Shown here piece after piece: positions 17,649 to 27,709 of a stretch of DNA of 64,000 bases. The notes below the pieces were generated by a model. That model searched no databases and had not been told where the DNA came from. It was given only the letters and a program-made list of their open reading frames with translations. Origin of the DNA: Desulfuromonas sp. AOP6 (GTDB lineage: Bacteria; Desulfobacterota; Desulfuromonadia; Desulfuromonadales; SZUA-540); contig NZ_AP022810.1 in NCBI RefSeq assembly GCF_009731355.2, positions 1,764,001-1,828,000 on the forward strand, given 5' to 3'. The position numbers and the translations under genes were made by a program. How positions within the stretch are numbered: the first letter of the stretch is position 1; each line of letters begins with the position of its first letter.

Positions 17649-19151
17649 TCAGGGACGCGCAGGGCCCTCCAGCAGAGGGAGCCCTGAGCTTTCGACCATG
17701 CCACGAAGCATCCCTTTGAATACAGGCACATGGAACGGATGGACCAGATACCAGTAGACTATCCCCCACATGCCCCGGGGCAAAAATCGGGCCGTCTGTC
17801 GGAGTTCGACCTTCCCTTCCCCCACTGCCTTCAACGAAAACTCAAGAACAGCTTCACCGGGAAGTTTCATCTCCGCCACCAGCAGCAGAGAGCGGCCTGG
17901 ATCTACACGCTGCACGCGCCAGAAATCAATGACATCACCCGGCAGGATTTCTTCGCCACTGCGGCGGCCTCGACTCAGGCCGACACCACCCGCCAGGCGA
18001 TCGATGATACCGCGCAGCCACCACAGCCAGTTGGCATAGTACCAGCCTGTGGAGCCGCCAATGCGACTGATGAACGGCCATATATTTTCGGGGTTTCCCT
18101 CTATCAAGACACGCCAGCTGTCTTCATATAAGGTCCCTCCTGCCCACTGGGGATCTCCCGGATCGCTCCATTCTGCGGGGGGCATATCGCCGGCTTCCCG
18201 CCATGAACTTTCCACCGTCTGTTGCTTCACGCGTTCCAGAGCCAGACGAATCGCCTCACGGCAATCAAAGAGTGGCTGCGGCACGATGGTGCGTATATCA
18301 TCATTGCGGCAGATCACGGGATTGCGCAATCCCTCAGCCAGCGGACGCGCCAGGGCGGCAGGCACCGGTGTCACCAGATGAATCCAGTAGGAGCTGAGCC
18401 GTGGAGTAAGAACAGGAACAGGCAGGACAATACGCTTTTTCAGGCCGGCCTCTTCCGCGTAGATTTCCATCAGGCGCCGGTAGGTCACCACCTCGGGCTG
18501 TCCAATATCAAAGGTCTTATCGAGTGCCTGCGGATTGTCCAGGACGCCTATGAGGTAGGTCAGGACATTTCTGATCGCGATAGGCTGACAGGGCGTATCG
18601 ATCCAGCGAGGGGTGATCATGATCGGCAGTCGATCCACCAGATAGCGTAAAATTTCAAAAGAAGCGCTGCCTGAGCCAATAACCATGGCGGCACGCAGCA
18701 CCGTCACGGGTACACTGCCTCGCTGCAGTATAGTGGCAACCTCATGCCGGGAAACAAGATGCTGGCTGAGATCCGCAGATTCTTCACCCAGCCCCCCCAG
18801 GTAGATGATCTGCTGCACCCCGGCCAAAAGCGAAGCTTCCACCATATTTTCTGCTGCCATACGGTCGGCCGAGCCAAAGCTTTTGACTTTCGGATTCATC
18901 GAATGAACAAGGTAATAGGCGGCTCGACACCCCGACAGGGCACGCTTCATATCAGACAGATTGAGCACATCGCCTTCGACAACATCGAGATGGGGATGGT
19001 GCCCCCATGAGCGTTGCAATATCTTCTGGGAAGACCGAGCCAGCACCCGCACGCGGTGACCTGCTTTCAGCAGGCGGGGTACCAGTCGGCTGCCAATGTA
19101 GCCTGTCCCCCCTGTTACCAGAACGGGTCGGTGATCATCATGTGCAGGCAT
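17649..19151 (-). CDS. NAD(P)-dependent epimerase/SDR with C-terminal DUF2867-type domain
   Basis: A 500-residue two-part protein. The N-terminal half is an atypical short-chain dehydrogenase with the nucleotide motif VTGGTGYIG (residues 12-20) and a YLVHSM segment, resembling the YbjT/NmrA-like group. The C-terminal half (from about residue 320) carries WSDPGDPQWAGGTLYEDSWR and FLPRGMWGIVYWYLVHPFH, matching the DUF2867 domain found fused to such SDRs. The substrate is unknown. The gene is isolated on the minus strand, divergent from the hybrid kinase, with no helpful neighbour. Confidence 0.87.
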   Translation of the reverse strand: MPAHDDHRPVLVTGGTGYIGSRLVPRLLKAGHRVRVLARSSQKILQRSWGHHPHLDVVEGDVLNLSDMKRALSGCRAAYYLVHSMNPKVKSFGSADRMAAENMVEASLLAGVQQIIYLGGLGEESADLSQHLVSRHEVATILQRGSVPVTVLRAAMVIGSGSASFEILRYLVDRLPIMITPRWIDTPCQPIAIRNVLTYLIGVLDNPQALDKTFDIGQPEVVTYRRLMEIYAEEAGLKKRIVLPVPVLTPRLSSYWIHLVTPVPAALARPLAEGLRNPVICRNDDIRTIVPQPLFDCREAIRLALERVKQQTVESSWREAGDMPPAEWSDPGDPQWAGGTLYEDSWRVLIEGNPENIWPFISRIGGSTGWYYANWLWWLRGIIDRLAGGVGLSRGRRSGEEILPGDVIDFWRVQRVDPGRSLLLVAEMKLPGEAVLEFSLKAVGEGKVELRQTARFLPRGMWGIVYWYLVHPFHVPVFKGMLRGMVESSGLPLLEGPARP

Positions 19152-19299
19152 ATAACTTTCCTCTGTATTTCATGCGGTTTCAGCCAGAATAGCGCCTTTG
19201 GGAAGACATTAAAAAGGCTTGGCATTAAAAGAACGCCCTGATAGTATACCCATGTTTTTAATACTGGGCTCGCAAACTCTTTTTCAGCCATTCAAACTG

Positions 19300-19305
19300 T
19301 ATAAT
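19300..19305 (+). promoter_or_regulatory. Possible -10 element for the hybrid kinase gene
   Basis: TATAAT at 19300-19305, 31 bases before the ATG at 19336. The upstream -35 region is T-rich (near 19278-19284) but not a good TTGACA match. It argues against any start further upstream. Confidence 0.4.
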
Positions 19306-19335
19306 AGCCTCCATGTTTACGTTGAAAGATCTTCT

Positions 19336-21783
19336 ATGACGTTTTTTCGGAGCATGAGCATCCAGAAAAAACTCACCGCGATCATGATGGCCACAGCCGG
19401 GGTCGTTCTTCTGCTGGCCACGATCTCCTTTATGGTCACGGAAATTGTATCCTACCGGCGGGCCCTTGTCGCCAATGTTTCTTCCGTCGCCGAAATCATT
19501 GCCGCCAATGCGCGCATGCCTTTGAGCTATCAGGAACACCGCCTTCTGGATGAAATCCTGGCCTCCCTCCGCGCTGAAGCCAACCTCCGTGAAGCCTATA
19601 TTTTCGACCAAAAAAATCGCCCCGTCGCTCAGTTCGTCAAAAATCGTGAGAGTCTTAAATTTCTCAGTTTCACCGAGAACTCGCCTCAGCACACCCAGCG
19701 ACTGCAAAACGCTATCGAAACGGGCAAGGATCACCATTTCTTCTCTTCCAACTCTCTCTCTGTCTTCTCTCCCGTCATACATGATAATACGCGCATCGGC
19801 ATGGTCTACCTGCTCGCCGACCTCGACCCTCTCTACAGCCGTCTGCTCTGGTTCGCCATCGCCGGCATCGGCGTAATGGCCCTGTCTATCCTGTCCGCCT
19901 ATTTTATAGCCTCCCGTCTGCAGTCTTACATTTCCCAGCCCGTTCTGGATTTGGTGGGAAGAATGCAGTCGGCCTCCGAATTTCAGGATGGACCTCTTCC
20001 TGCTGGCCCCCGAAAAAAAGACGAACTCAAACTGCTCGACGCCGGCTTCAACCATCTCCTGAAGCAACTTCAACAGCGCAATGCAGAGTTGGAAAAACAC
20101 CAGGCCGAGCTGGAGAATCAGGTACAGCAACGCACCGCCGAACTGCAGGCAGCCAAGGACCTGGCGGATAACGCCAACCAGGCCAAATCGCGTTTTCTTG
20201 CCAACATGAGTCACGAAATCAGAACACCTATGATTGGCGTTTTGGGGATGACCGACCTGCTTCTGGGCACGCCTCTGGATGCCAACCAGAGGAGCCTGGC
20301 TCAAACCGTCCATCATTCGGGCGAAACGCTCTTGGCCATCCTCAACGATATTCTCGATTTTTCCAAGATCGAGGCTGGCAAACTGGAACTGGAAACCATT
20401 GAATTCAGTGTGAGGGACGCCGTCGAAGAAGCAGTAGAATTATTCACCGAGAAGGCCTACTCCAAAGGGGTGGAACTGGTCAGCTTCATTCCGACGACAC
20501 TTCCGCAAAGGATTATCGGCGACCCGACCAGACTGCGTCAGGTTCTTTTCAACCTCATCGGCAATGCCGTCAAATTTACCGAGCGCGGCGAAGTGTTGGT
20601 CGAACTCGAAGAGGAAAAGCGCAGCGACGACAAAACCACCATTCGTTTCAGCGTTCGCGACACGGGGATAGGTGTCGACGAGGCCGTCAGAGCACGAATC
20701 TTCGATTCCTTTTCGCAGGCAGACAACAGCACCAGTCGCCACTACGGCGGCACCGGGCTGGGTCTGGCGATTTCCAGGCAACTGGTCGTCATGATGGGTG
20801 GTGAGATCATGCTGGACAGCACCCCCAATCAGGGCTCGACTTTTTCCTTTGCCATCGATTTCGCAATAGAAGCCCACAAGCCAGAGCTATCCAGGGCGGC
20901 ACTACCGCACCTGCCCGACAGGACGACGATTCTCGTTATCGAAGCCAACGAGACCCAGCGCCGTGTGCTGGCTCACTATCTTCAGGGGTTGGACTGTGAG
21001 GTGGACCTGGCCGCCACCCAATCGGAAGCCAAAACGCTTTCTGCCAAACGTGCTCTCATGGGGCATCCCTACACTTTGGCCATCATGGGGTGCTGTTCCC
21101 GAACAAACGCCGAGGGAACCCTTGAACAGATGAGCATCCTGCGCCGGCAGGTGGCCTTAAAATCAAGCAAGGCGCTTTTACTTTGCCCTCCCGTCAGCCC
21201 CTGCCTGCAAGATAACAGCTGGATGACCAGCTTCCAGGCGATCATTCCCAAGCCCGTAAAACTTGCCATCCTGGCACAGGTCATCGATGACGTCCTCCAC
21301 AGCAGGACGTCGATTCACAGCCTGCCAATGGCACAGCCGTCACCCTTGGCGCCCCTGGAGGAAACACCAGGGGAATCACTGGGCCATATTTTATTGGCCG
21401 AAGATACACCGGCAACCCAACGCCTGATCCAGATCATTCTGAACAAACTGGGCTACGAGGTCACCATCGTCCCCAACGGCGAAACCGCTATTCAAACCCT
21501 TATCGACCAGGACTTCAGTCTTGTCCTCATGGATTGTCAGATGCCGATTATGGATGGGTATACGGCGACCAGACACCTGCGAGCCATGGATATCAAAACG
21601 CCGATTATCGCCCTGACCGCCGACGCCCAGATTGAAAATATCGATCGCTGCAAGGAAGCCGGCATGGACGATTACCTCGCCAAGCCCTTCCGCCAGGCAC
21701 AGCTGCTGGAGGTTCTCGGCCGATGGCTGCCCGGGACCGGGGAGTACGCCAAAAAAGGAGCGTTCGCCGGTCCTCAGAGTTGA
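19336..21783 (+). CDS. Hybrid sensor histidine kinase with two receiver domains
   Basis: Inner-membrane sensor of 815 residues. TM1 spans about residues 13-36, then comes a periplasmic sensor of about 135 residues, TM2 at about 172-193, HAMP and a coiled coil. HisKA follows with His293 in [11 protein letters not shown] and the HATPase domain with [15 protein letters not shown] and [13 protein letters not shown]. Two receivers follow. The first ([12 protein letters not shown]...LAIMGCCS) lacks the phosphoacceptor Asp. The second is intact ([32 protein letters not shown]). No HPt domain is present. The ATG at 19336 is chosen because longer readings would include the -10 element. The LVIVD-repeat gene follows by 59 bases and may be cotranscribed. 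The signal sensed is unknown. Confidence 0.92.
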   Translation: MTFFRSMSIQKKLTAIMMATAGVVLLLATISFMVTEIVSYRRALVANVSSVAEIIAANARMPLSYQEHRLLDEILASLRAEANLREAYIFDQKNRPVAQFVKNRESLKFLSFTENSPQHTQRLQNAIETGKDHHFFSSNSLSVFSPVIHDNTRIGMVYLLADLDPLYSRLLWFAIAGIGVMALSILSAYFIASRLQSYISQPVLDLVGRMQSASEFQDGPLPAGPRKKDELKLLDAGFNHLLKQLQQRNAELEKHQAELENQVQQRTAELQAAKDLADNANQAKSRFLANMSHEIRTPMIGVLGMTDLLLGTPLDANQRSLAQTVHHSGETLLAILNDILDFSKIEAGKLELETIEFSVRDAVEEAVELFTEKAYSKGVELVSFIPTTLPQRIIGDPTRLRQVLFNLIGNAVKFTERGEVLVELEEEKRSDDKTTIRFSVRDTGIGVDEAVRARIFDSFSQADNSTSRHYGGTGLGLAISRQLVVMMGGEIMLDSTPNQGSTFSFAIDFAIEAHKPELSRAALPHLPDRTTILVIEANETQRRVLAHYLQGLDCEVDLAATQSEAKTLSAKRALMGHPYTLAIMGCCSRTNAEGTLEQMSILRRQVALKSSKALLLCPPVSPCLQDNSWMTSFQAIIPKPVKLAILAQVIDDVLHSRTSIHSLPMAQPSPLAPLEETPGESLGHILLAEDTPATQRLIQIILNKLGYEVTIVPNGETAIQTLIDQDFSLVLMDCQMPIMDGYTATRHLRAMDIKTPIIALTADAQIENIDRCKEAGMDDYLAKPFRQAQLLEVLGRWLPGTGEYAKKGAFAGPQS

Positions 21784-21842
21784 TCATCTATGCCGTTCGA
21801 ATCGCCCAATGTCTTTCCTAAGTTATCCGGAGTTTCAGCGCC

Positions 21843-24800
21843 ATGGCCAAAACATCCAAATTGATTTTTGCATCCCTGGCGATCTGCGTTCTTCTGATGG
21901 CTCCTCTTGTTCTGGCGATACAGGCACTCGACCATAAAGAAACCTCATCGATCCAACTCGACGAAGCCATTCTCACCGACGTACCCGAGGGCGCCGAAGT
22001 CCTCCAGGTAACCCTGAAGGGCAGTGGTTTCGACCGCGATACCCGCTTCTCGTTTTATCCGGATTACAGCAACAGAGGCGCCATTATCGGGTCGGCCTCC
22101 ACCTGGGGACCGGCCAACGCCCTAATCGTCCGGGGCAGCACCGCATTTGTGGCGGTCGGCAGGCAGGGGCTGCAGAGCTTCGATATCAGCAATCCCTCAA
22201 ATTTGCGGCCCTTGGGAGCCGCTCCCCTTACGGGAGACAACCCTTCGGCCTGGGACCTTTCCCTTGTCGGGGATATCGCCTATGTCTCTGCCGGGAAGGG
22301 TGGATTACAGTTATTCGACATCAAGGATCCGACCCGGATCATCCCGCTGGATGTTGTCCATCTGCCGGGACCAACCTTCGGCATTGCCACAACTCCGAAC
22401 CTGGCGATTGTCGCTAGTGGCAAAGAGGGGCTGCACTTCTTCGACATTCACAATTCTCGCCCTCCCCGCCTGCTTTCAAAGCTCGATCTTCCCGGTCATG
22501 CCTACGATGTCGTCATAAACGATCACTATGCCTACATCGCTGACACCAGGGAGTATCTGCATATTATTGACATTGCCGATCCTGCCAACCCCACTCTTCT
22601 TCGTTCCCTCGAAGCGCCGGGGAAGTGCTTTGACCTGGACTACGCCGAAGGGAGAATCTTTATCGCCGGAAGCACCTCTGGCCTTCATATCGTTGATGTT
22701 TCCAATCCGGACACCCCTCAGTGGCTCAGCAGCACCGACACCGGGGGATCTGCTCTCGGCGTCCGTGTGGTCGGCCATCAAGCTTTTTTGTGCACTGGGA
22801 TAAACGGTCTGAAAATTTATGATGTGAGCGACCCATGGAAGCCCAGTTTTATGGGGATTTTGGACACACCGGGCACCGCACGTCAGATGCAGATTGCAGG
22901 TCGCACAGCTTTTGTGGCTGATTCCCATGAGGGCATTCAGATCCTGGATATTGATGGGGTGATGTCGCGTCCGTTCGATGTTTATCCTGCCAGAAACGGG
23001 TTTGTAAGTGTGGGTGCCGAGCAAAGAGAAAATCTGCTCTTCAGCAATCAAGAGAACATCCTTGAGATGTTTTCCCCCCAACCTCATTCCCCCTTTGAAC
23101 GCATCGGCAATCTACCCCACGTGAACATTCCCGTTACGTCTGTCCGCGACCTGTTGCATAAAAACGAAACGCTTTACGCCGCCGATCCGAACTACGGGAT
23201 CCACATCTACGATGCCGCCAACCCAGGGGCTCTGAAGAAGATCGGGGGCCTGTTGACGACGGGAGAGGCTCAGTCCCTGGCGCTGACGGGTCACACACTC
23301 TGTGTGGCTGATGGCACCGCCGGCCTGCTGCTGGTGGACGTTACGGATCCCCAAGCCCCTTTGCCGATTGGCCCGCCCCTCGCGCTTGGAACCGCCACGG
23401 CTGTCGCCGCCCGTCCTGGGTTGGTCGCAGTTGGTGTTGATGATGACGGCCTGCGCATGCTTGATATCAGCAACCCAATTTTACCGAAAATCATTGCCAC
23501 CGTACATATTCCGGGGAATATCCGAGACCTCATCTTTACTGAGGGGTACCTCTATGTTACGGCCGAGTCCAGCGGCCTTCACATCATGGATATCTCTCAA
23601 CCCCATCGTCCCAAACACATAACCACACTCAAAACACCGGGAACTGCCATGAAAATGGCTCTTTTCGAAAACACGCTTTTCCTTGCAGACGGGCCAGCAG
23701 GCCTGCAGATTATCGACATGAGCCAACCGGAAAACCCCCGCCTTCTAAAATCATTACCAACAGGTTTCAAGGATCAAGCTCTGGCTGTTGCCGTGCATTG
23801 GCCAAATATCTACGCCGCTGGTGAAAACCTGGATGGAAACGGACACATACTAGCCCTGGAACTGGATTCCCATTTCGAGGAGGTATCACGTCTGACTATC
23901 GACGCCACCTCGCACATTTCAGGTTGCCTGGCCAGTGACAACAAAACTCTCTTTCTAGGGGATATCACGTGGGGGATCCAGCCTTTCGGTATCCACGAAA
24001 AAACGGGTGTTAAATTATTACCTTACATCACATCCTTCAGGTATTACTCCAGAATTGTTGCCACTGGCGAACTCGCCTACCTTCTCTACAAAAATGGAGG
24101 AATATCGGTGGTTGATATCAGCGACCCCGAACACATGCAGGTAAAAGGAAACATCTCCCTTTCGTTGGAGACTCCCTCAGGTCTGACCTTGGATGGTCAC
24201 TGGCTTTACCTTGTTGATAAGGGGAAGGGTCTGCTGATTCTGGACGTGTCGGATACGGAGAATATCAGTATGGTCAGCAGCATCCCCACACCGGGGCAGG
24301 CCTCTGCCATTGCTGTTCGCGATGACCTCGCGTTTATAGCCGACAGTCAGGAAGGCCTGCTGATTGTCGATGTGGGCGATCGTTTGAATCCACGGGTCGT
24401 TTCCTCCGTCAAGCTCCCCTGGCCCCGGCGGGAATTTTCCTTTGCCATGGATGTCGCGCTGGAAGGCTCATTTGCCTATGTGGCCAACGGCCCGGAAGGC
24501 ATGATGGTGGTAGATATTTCCCGCCACGAAACCCCTCGTATCGTCAGCACCTTCAATACCAGGGGTTTTGCCAAGTGGGTAACGGTAAAAAACCAGAAAG
24601 CCTACCTGGCCGATACAAAAGTTGGCGTTCAGGTTCTGGATGTCTCCGACCCCCACAATCCCATCAGTATCGGCACCATAGGCCTGCCAGGCAACCCTAA
24701 GAATGGGGTCATCCGACAGGAAGAGGGTTTTTTCATGAGCGTGCAAACGGGTCTGGTCAAGACTCAGCTTCCCGTCTCCCCCCTTAAGGTGCGGATTATC

Positions 24801-24965
24801 AATGACAACACCGCAGTGCTTACCTTACCGCACCCAGGCAAAGAAGGCCGTTACACTCTGCGCGGTTACAACCGTGGATCTTTCTCCGAATTGCACGGAG
24901 GCATCGAATTGACCGGGATGACTTCGGTGCCTCCTGTCATCAGGGCCAATCTTTCCATCCCCTAG
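21843..24965 (+). CDS. Giant secreted LVIVD-repeat beta-propeller protein
   Basis: A 1040-residue exported protein with signal peptide (LIFASLAICVLLMAPLVLA). I count about 19 repeats of roughly 40 residues of the LVIVD type (for example AYIADTREYLHIIDIADPANP and AFIADSQEGLLIVDVGD), which would fold into two or three beta-propellers. The first 80 residues (VTLKGSGFDRDTRFSFYPDY) and the last 80 look like IPT/Ig-type caps. There are no catalytic motifs. Such proteins are probably surface or periplasmic binding scaffolds. It lies downstream of the hybrid kinase and converges on a TonB-dependent receptor gene, sharing a CTAG stop with it. Confidence 0.85.
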   Translation: MAKTSKLIFASLAICVLLMAPLVLAIQALDHKETSSIQLDEAILTDVPEGAEVLQVTLKGSGFDRDTRFSFYPDYSNRGAIIGSASTWGPANALIVRGSTAFVAVGRQGLQSFDISNPSNLRPLGAAPLTGDNPSAWDLSLVGDIAYVSAGKGGLQLFDIKDPTRIIPLDVVHLPGPTFGIATTPNLAIVASGKEGLHFFDIHNSRPPRLLSKLDLPGHAYDVVINDHYAYIADTREYLHIIDIADPANPTLLRSLEAPGKCFDLDYAEGRIFIAGSTSGLHIVDVSNPDTPQWLSSTDTGGSALGVRVVGHQAFLCTGINGLKIYDVSDPWKPSFMGILDTPGTARQMQIAGRTAFVADSHEGIQILDIDGVMSRPFDVYPARNGFVSVGAEQRENLLFSNQENILEMFSPQPHSPFERIGNLPHVNIPVTSVRDLLHKNETLYAADPNYGIHIYDAANPGALKKIGGLLTTGEAQSLALTGHTLCVADGTAGLLLVDVTDPQAPLPIGPPLALGTATAVAARPGLVAVGVDDDGLRMLDISNPILPKIIATVHIPGNIRDLIFTEGYLYVTAESSGLHIMDISQPHRPKHITTLKTPGTAMKMALFENTLFLADGPAGLQIIDMSQPENPRLLKSLPTGFKDQALAVAVHWPNIYAAGENLDGNGHILALELDSHFEEVSRLTIDATSHISGCLASDNKTLFLGDITWGIQPFGIHEKTGVKLLPYITSFRYYSRIVATGELAYLLYKNGGISVVDISDPEHMQVKGNISLSLETPSGLTLDGHWLYLVDKGKGLLILDVSDTENISMVSSIPTPGQASAIAVRDDLAFIADSQEGLLIVDVGDRLNPRVVSSVKLPWPRREFSFAMDVALEGSFAYVANGPEGMMVVDISRHETPRIVSTFNTRGFAKWVTVKNQKAYLADTKVGVQVLDVSDPHNPISIGTIGLPGNPKNGVIRQEEGFFMSVQTGLVKTQLPVSPLKVRIINDNTAVLTLPHPGKEGRYTLRGYNRGSFSELHGGIELTGMTSVPPVIRANLSIP

Positions 24966-27439
24966 AAAAGATACTCGATTCCCGCCCAAATCTGGCGTCC
25001 CAGCTCGTATTCATCCCCGGCATCGGCCACATAGACTTTTTTATCGAACACGTTGTAAGCTTCCAGATTAAACACCAGGGTCTGCTGATCAGATACGGCG
25101 GTCTGCCAGCTTATTTTCCAGTCAAAGATGGTGGAACTTGGGCGGTTGACGTCTTCGTAGGCGTCCGCAATGTTTTCTTCTGGCGCCCATTCAGGCAAAT
25201 CCACATCTTTTAGCCCCACATAACCGCTGCGATACTTGGTGACGTTGGTGAAGGTAAAACCGGCGGGCAGGGTCTTCACCAGGGTCAGGTTGCCTACCCA
25301 GGGACGGTTGAAGTCTTCCCGGGGCAATTCCCAGTCAAAAATAACATCGCCGTTGTACAGAACCTTCTCGTAGGCATCATCGTCTTCCAAACGATCCGTA
25401 TAGCTGTCATTGCTCGATACACTGTCCTGCCAGGTCACATTGAAATTCACGTAATCCTTGCCCCACCAGCGCTCCCAAGTCAGGCTTGCTTCCTGGTGAA
25501 AGCTGCGACCGTTGTTGTTCCATTCAATGTATTGGTAATTGTTCTCATCCTTGGGGCTGGATGTAATTGCCAACAAATCCCTTCCTTTACGTTCCAGGTA
25601 TTCCCCTAAGAGCCGTCCACCCAAAACAGCCTGATCGAACCCAACCGTCCATTCATCAACATAGGGCGTGTCCAAGTCTGAAACCCGGGTACCCGATATA
25701 ACTGTAGGCGGCTGTAATTCCCATTCCTGCGGATTAAGATTTTCATCCAGTACTGTACTGCGAGTCCAGCTTTGCAGGGGTTTTTTGCCTGCCGCCAGTT
25801 TGTGGGACAAAAAGGTTTGACCGTAATAACGGTTTATCCCGCCAAAGAGCAGGGTCTTGCCCTGCCCCAACGCGTCCACCTTCAATAGCAGTCGATGACC
25901 CGCATCCCAATTTTCCAAATAATCATTATAGGAAATATGTAACCCGGGGCGGAAGACGATCTTCCCGAATTCGATTTCGTCTTCGCCGTACCAAAATACC
26001 TGGTTTAATGTGGCCTCGGTATGGTCCTGTTCGTATACCCTTTTTTTATAGAAGAATTGTTCGCCATCGACACAATCGATTTGGCCATCCGGACAGACCA
26101 CCTCGCTTGAAACAAAGGCAAAGGGAAGATAATGTGTGGTCGTAAAGGGCCGGTCAAACTCCGCCCTATTATTTATAAAACCCAGACCAGAGCCGACCTT
26201 GTGGGTGAAACCCCAGATACGAACAGGATCTAAATTGATGTGGGCATTGCCCTCCCAGGTTTGCATTTTATTTTCAATTGAACCGAAGCCCCCCTCTTTA
26301 CTGAAAAACTTATCATTGACAAGCGTTCCCCAATCTTTAGTCGGCTGGGTGATCGCCCACATAAAATAATTAGGGGGCGCTGAACGCGCGTTTTTACTAT
26401 TGCGATAGCCGAGATTCACCTCAAGCCAGCCGCCAGGAAATGCCGTTTCAATGGCGCCAGAAAACCCTGAGCCACCTCCTTTTATGGAATAATCACTGTT
26501 CTTTGTATTTTCCAGAAAATAATCAGCCGCATAGGGGGCATGAGTCGCCGTGAGAGATAATCTGGTTTCGGGTGAGATCTCCAGAGCATACTTGATAAAG
26601 AAATTTTCGTTTTTGCGATATTGTTTTTTATCTTCGGTCAGGTTGGTCAGGTTGATTGATGAGTAGGCCTGCTGATAAGCAACCAGGAGCCCCATGCGCT
26701 GATTGATCGGCAGATCGAGGGAAAAGCCCCCTTCGTGCTTGGCAAAACGCGGCTGCATCTCTTCCGAAGTGGATTGGGTGAACTCTTCGACACTGGCGGG
26801 ATCCAGGTGAAATTCGGTCCAGGCAGACCGGGTGGTGCGATAATAGAGATTGCCGCCAAATTCTTTGGCTGGATTGCGGGTGTCGGCTTCCACCACGCCA
26901 CCGGTAAAACCGCCATAGCGAGCCGAGACATTGCTGCGATGCACGGTGACAGATTCAAGCAAACGGGGAGACAGGAAAAGTTCCTGGGAATGCCCAGCGA
27001 TGTTGGTCAAATTGTCCGTTGAAGAAAACTCAGGATCAAGCAGGCTGTTGTTGCCGAGACCATCAATCTGAAAATTATTGTCGTAAGGTCGCCCGCCGGA
27101 GATGGAGATTTTGGGAGGAACAATTTCGCCACCCGTAAGGGACGAATTGGCTTCTTCACTGTACTGGATACCGGGCAGGATACGCAGTTGTTCCGTCAAG
27201 GTGCCATCGCCGGAGGGAAGGTTCTCCAGAAGATCACTGTTCAGAGTCGTCGTGCCCGCCTCAACCGGCACCTCGGCCACCCCGACCACGGTTACGCGGG
27301 CCAGCTCAGAAATATTCTCTCCTGATGCGAAACTCTTCTCGTCCGCTTCCGCCCAAAGCGCTGAGACACCAACAACCAGTAGACAAAACAGACCAAAACA
27401 TAAGGAAACCGACGCTTTCAGAACCCTCACAACAACCAT
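24962..27439 (-). CDS. TonB-dependent outer-membrane receptor
   Basis: An 825-residue receptor. A signal peptide (FGLFCLLVVGVSALWA) precedes a plug domain with LPSGDGTLTEQLRILPGIQ, ISGGRPYDNNFQIDGLGNNS and SARYGGFTGGVVEADTRNP. A 22-strand type barrel ends with IWAGIEYLF, the aromatic-terminal outer-membrane signature. I see no classical TonB box. The ligand is unknown and no siderophore or cobalamin genes are adjacent. The stop codon shares the CTAG palindrome with the convergent LVIVD gene. It is divergent from tonB (27710), with two perfect palindromes in the intergenic region near its start. Confidence 0.92.
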   Translation of the reverse strand: MVVVRVLKASVSLCFGLFCLLVVGVSALWAEADEKSFASGENISELARVTVVGVAEVPVEAGTTTLNSDLLENLPSGDGTLTEQLRILPGIQYSEEANSSLTGGEIVPPKISISGGRPYDNNFQIDGLGNNSLLDPEFSSTDNLTNIAGHSQELFLSPRLLESVTVHRSNVSARYGGFTGGVVEADTRNPAKEFGGNLYYRTTRSAWTEFHLDPASVEEFTQSTSEEMQPRFAKHEGGFSLDLPINQRMGLLVAYQQAYSSINLTNLTEDKKQYRKNENFFIKYALEISPETRLSLTATHAPYAADYFLENTKNSDYSIKGGGSGFSGAIETAFPGGWLEVNLGYRNSKNARSAPPNYFMWAITQPTKDWGTLVNDKFFSKEGGFGSIENKMQTWEGNAHINLDPVRIWGFTHKVGSGLGFINNRAEFDRPFTTTHYLPFAFVSSEVVCPDGQIDCVDGEQFFYKKRVYEQDHTEATLNQVFWYGEDEIEFGKIVFRPGLHISYNDYLENWDAGHRLLLKVDALGQGKTLLFGGINRYYGQTFLSHKLAAGKKPLQSWTRSTVLDENLNPQEWELQPPTVISGTRVSDLDTPYVDEWTVGFDQAVLGGRLLGEYLERKGRDLLAITSSPKDENNYQYIEWNNNGRSFHQEASLTWERWWGKDYVNFNVTWQDSVSSNDSYTDRLEDDDAYEKVLYNGDVIFDWELPREDFNRPWVGNLTLVKTLPAGFTFTNVTKYRSGYVGLKDVDLPEWAPEENIADAYEDVNRPSSTIFDWKISWQTAVSDQQTLVFNLEAYNVFDKKVYVADAGDEYELGRQIWAGIEYLF

Positions 27440-27469
27440 GCCCCCATACTTGTGAAAAATTCATTTAAA

Positions 27470-27510
27470 ATCTTTTAAAAGATATAAATCAAGGGTTTAT
27501 CGTATACGAT
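27470..27510. promoter_or_regulatory. Two perfect palindromes in the receptor/tonB intergenic region
   Basis: ATCTTTTAAAAGAT (27470-27483) and ATCGTATACGAT (27499-27510) are 14- and 12-base perfect palindromes located 31-71 bases upstream of the receptor start, where operators would act. No known Fur or cobalamin riboswitch pattern was recognised here. Confidence 0.45.
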
Positions 27511-27604
27511 TGAAGAATTCACATAAAGTTTTTCCGGCGACATGCCCCATTATTTATCCTTCATATTTTCACTCCCATTAACAGTGTCCCGCAAAGAGCG
27601 AATC

Positions 27605-27634
27605 TTGACCTGCAAAGGCAATCCATCGTATAAG
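27605..27634 (+). promoter_or_regulatory. Sigma-70-type promoter for tonB
   Basis: TTGACC (27605-27610), 18-base spacer, TATAAG (27629-27634). Predicted start near 27641, leaving a leader of about 70 bases before the tonB ATG. Confidence 0.6.
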
Positions 27635-27709
27635 GTTTGCGGCGGATCTGTTTGATTTCGCGTTGAATCTTTAAACTCTGTTGGTCCTTGACCAGGCCCG
27701 AGGGAATGC

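Noticed and set aside
27440-27709. Cobalamin riboswitch upstream of the TonB receptor
   Set aside because: I looked for the B12-box (GCCACTG) and associated helices and found none. The region holds palindromes and a sigma-70 promoter instead.
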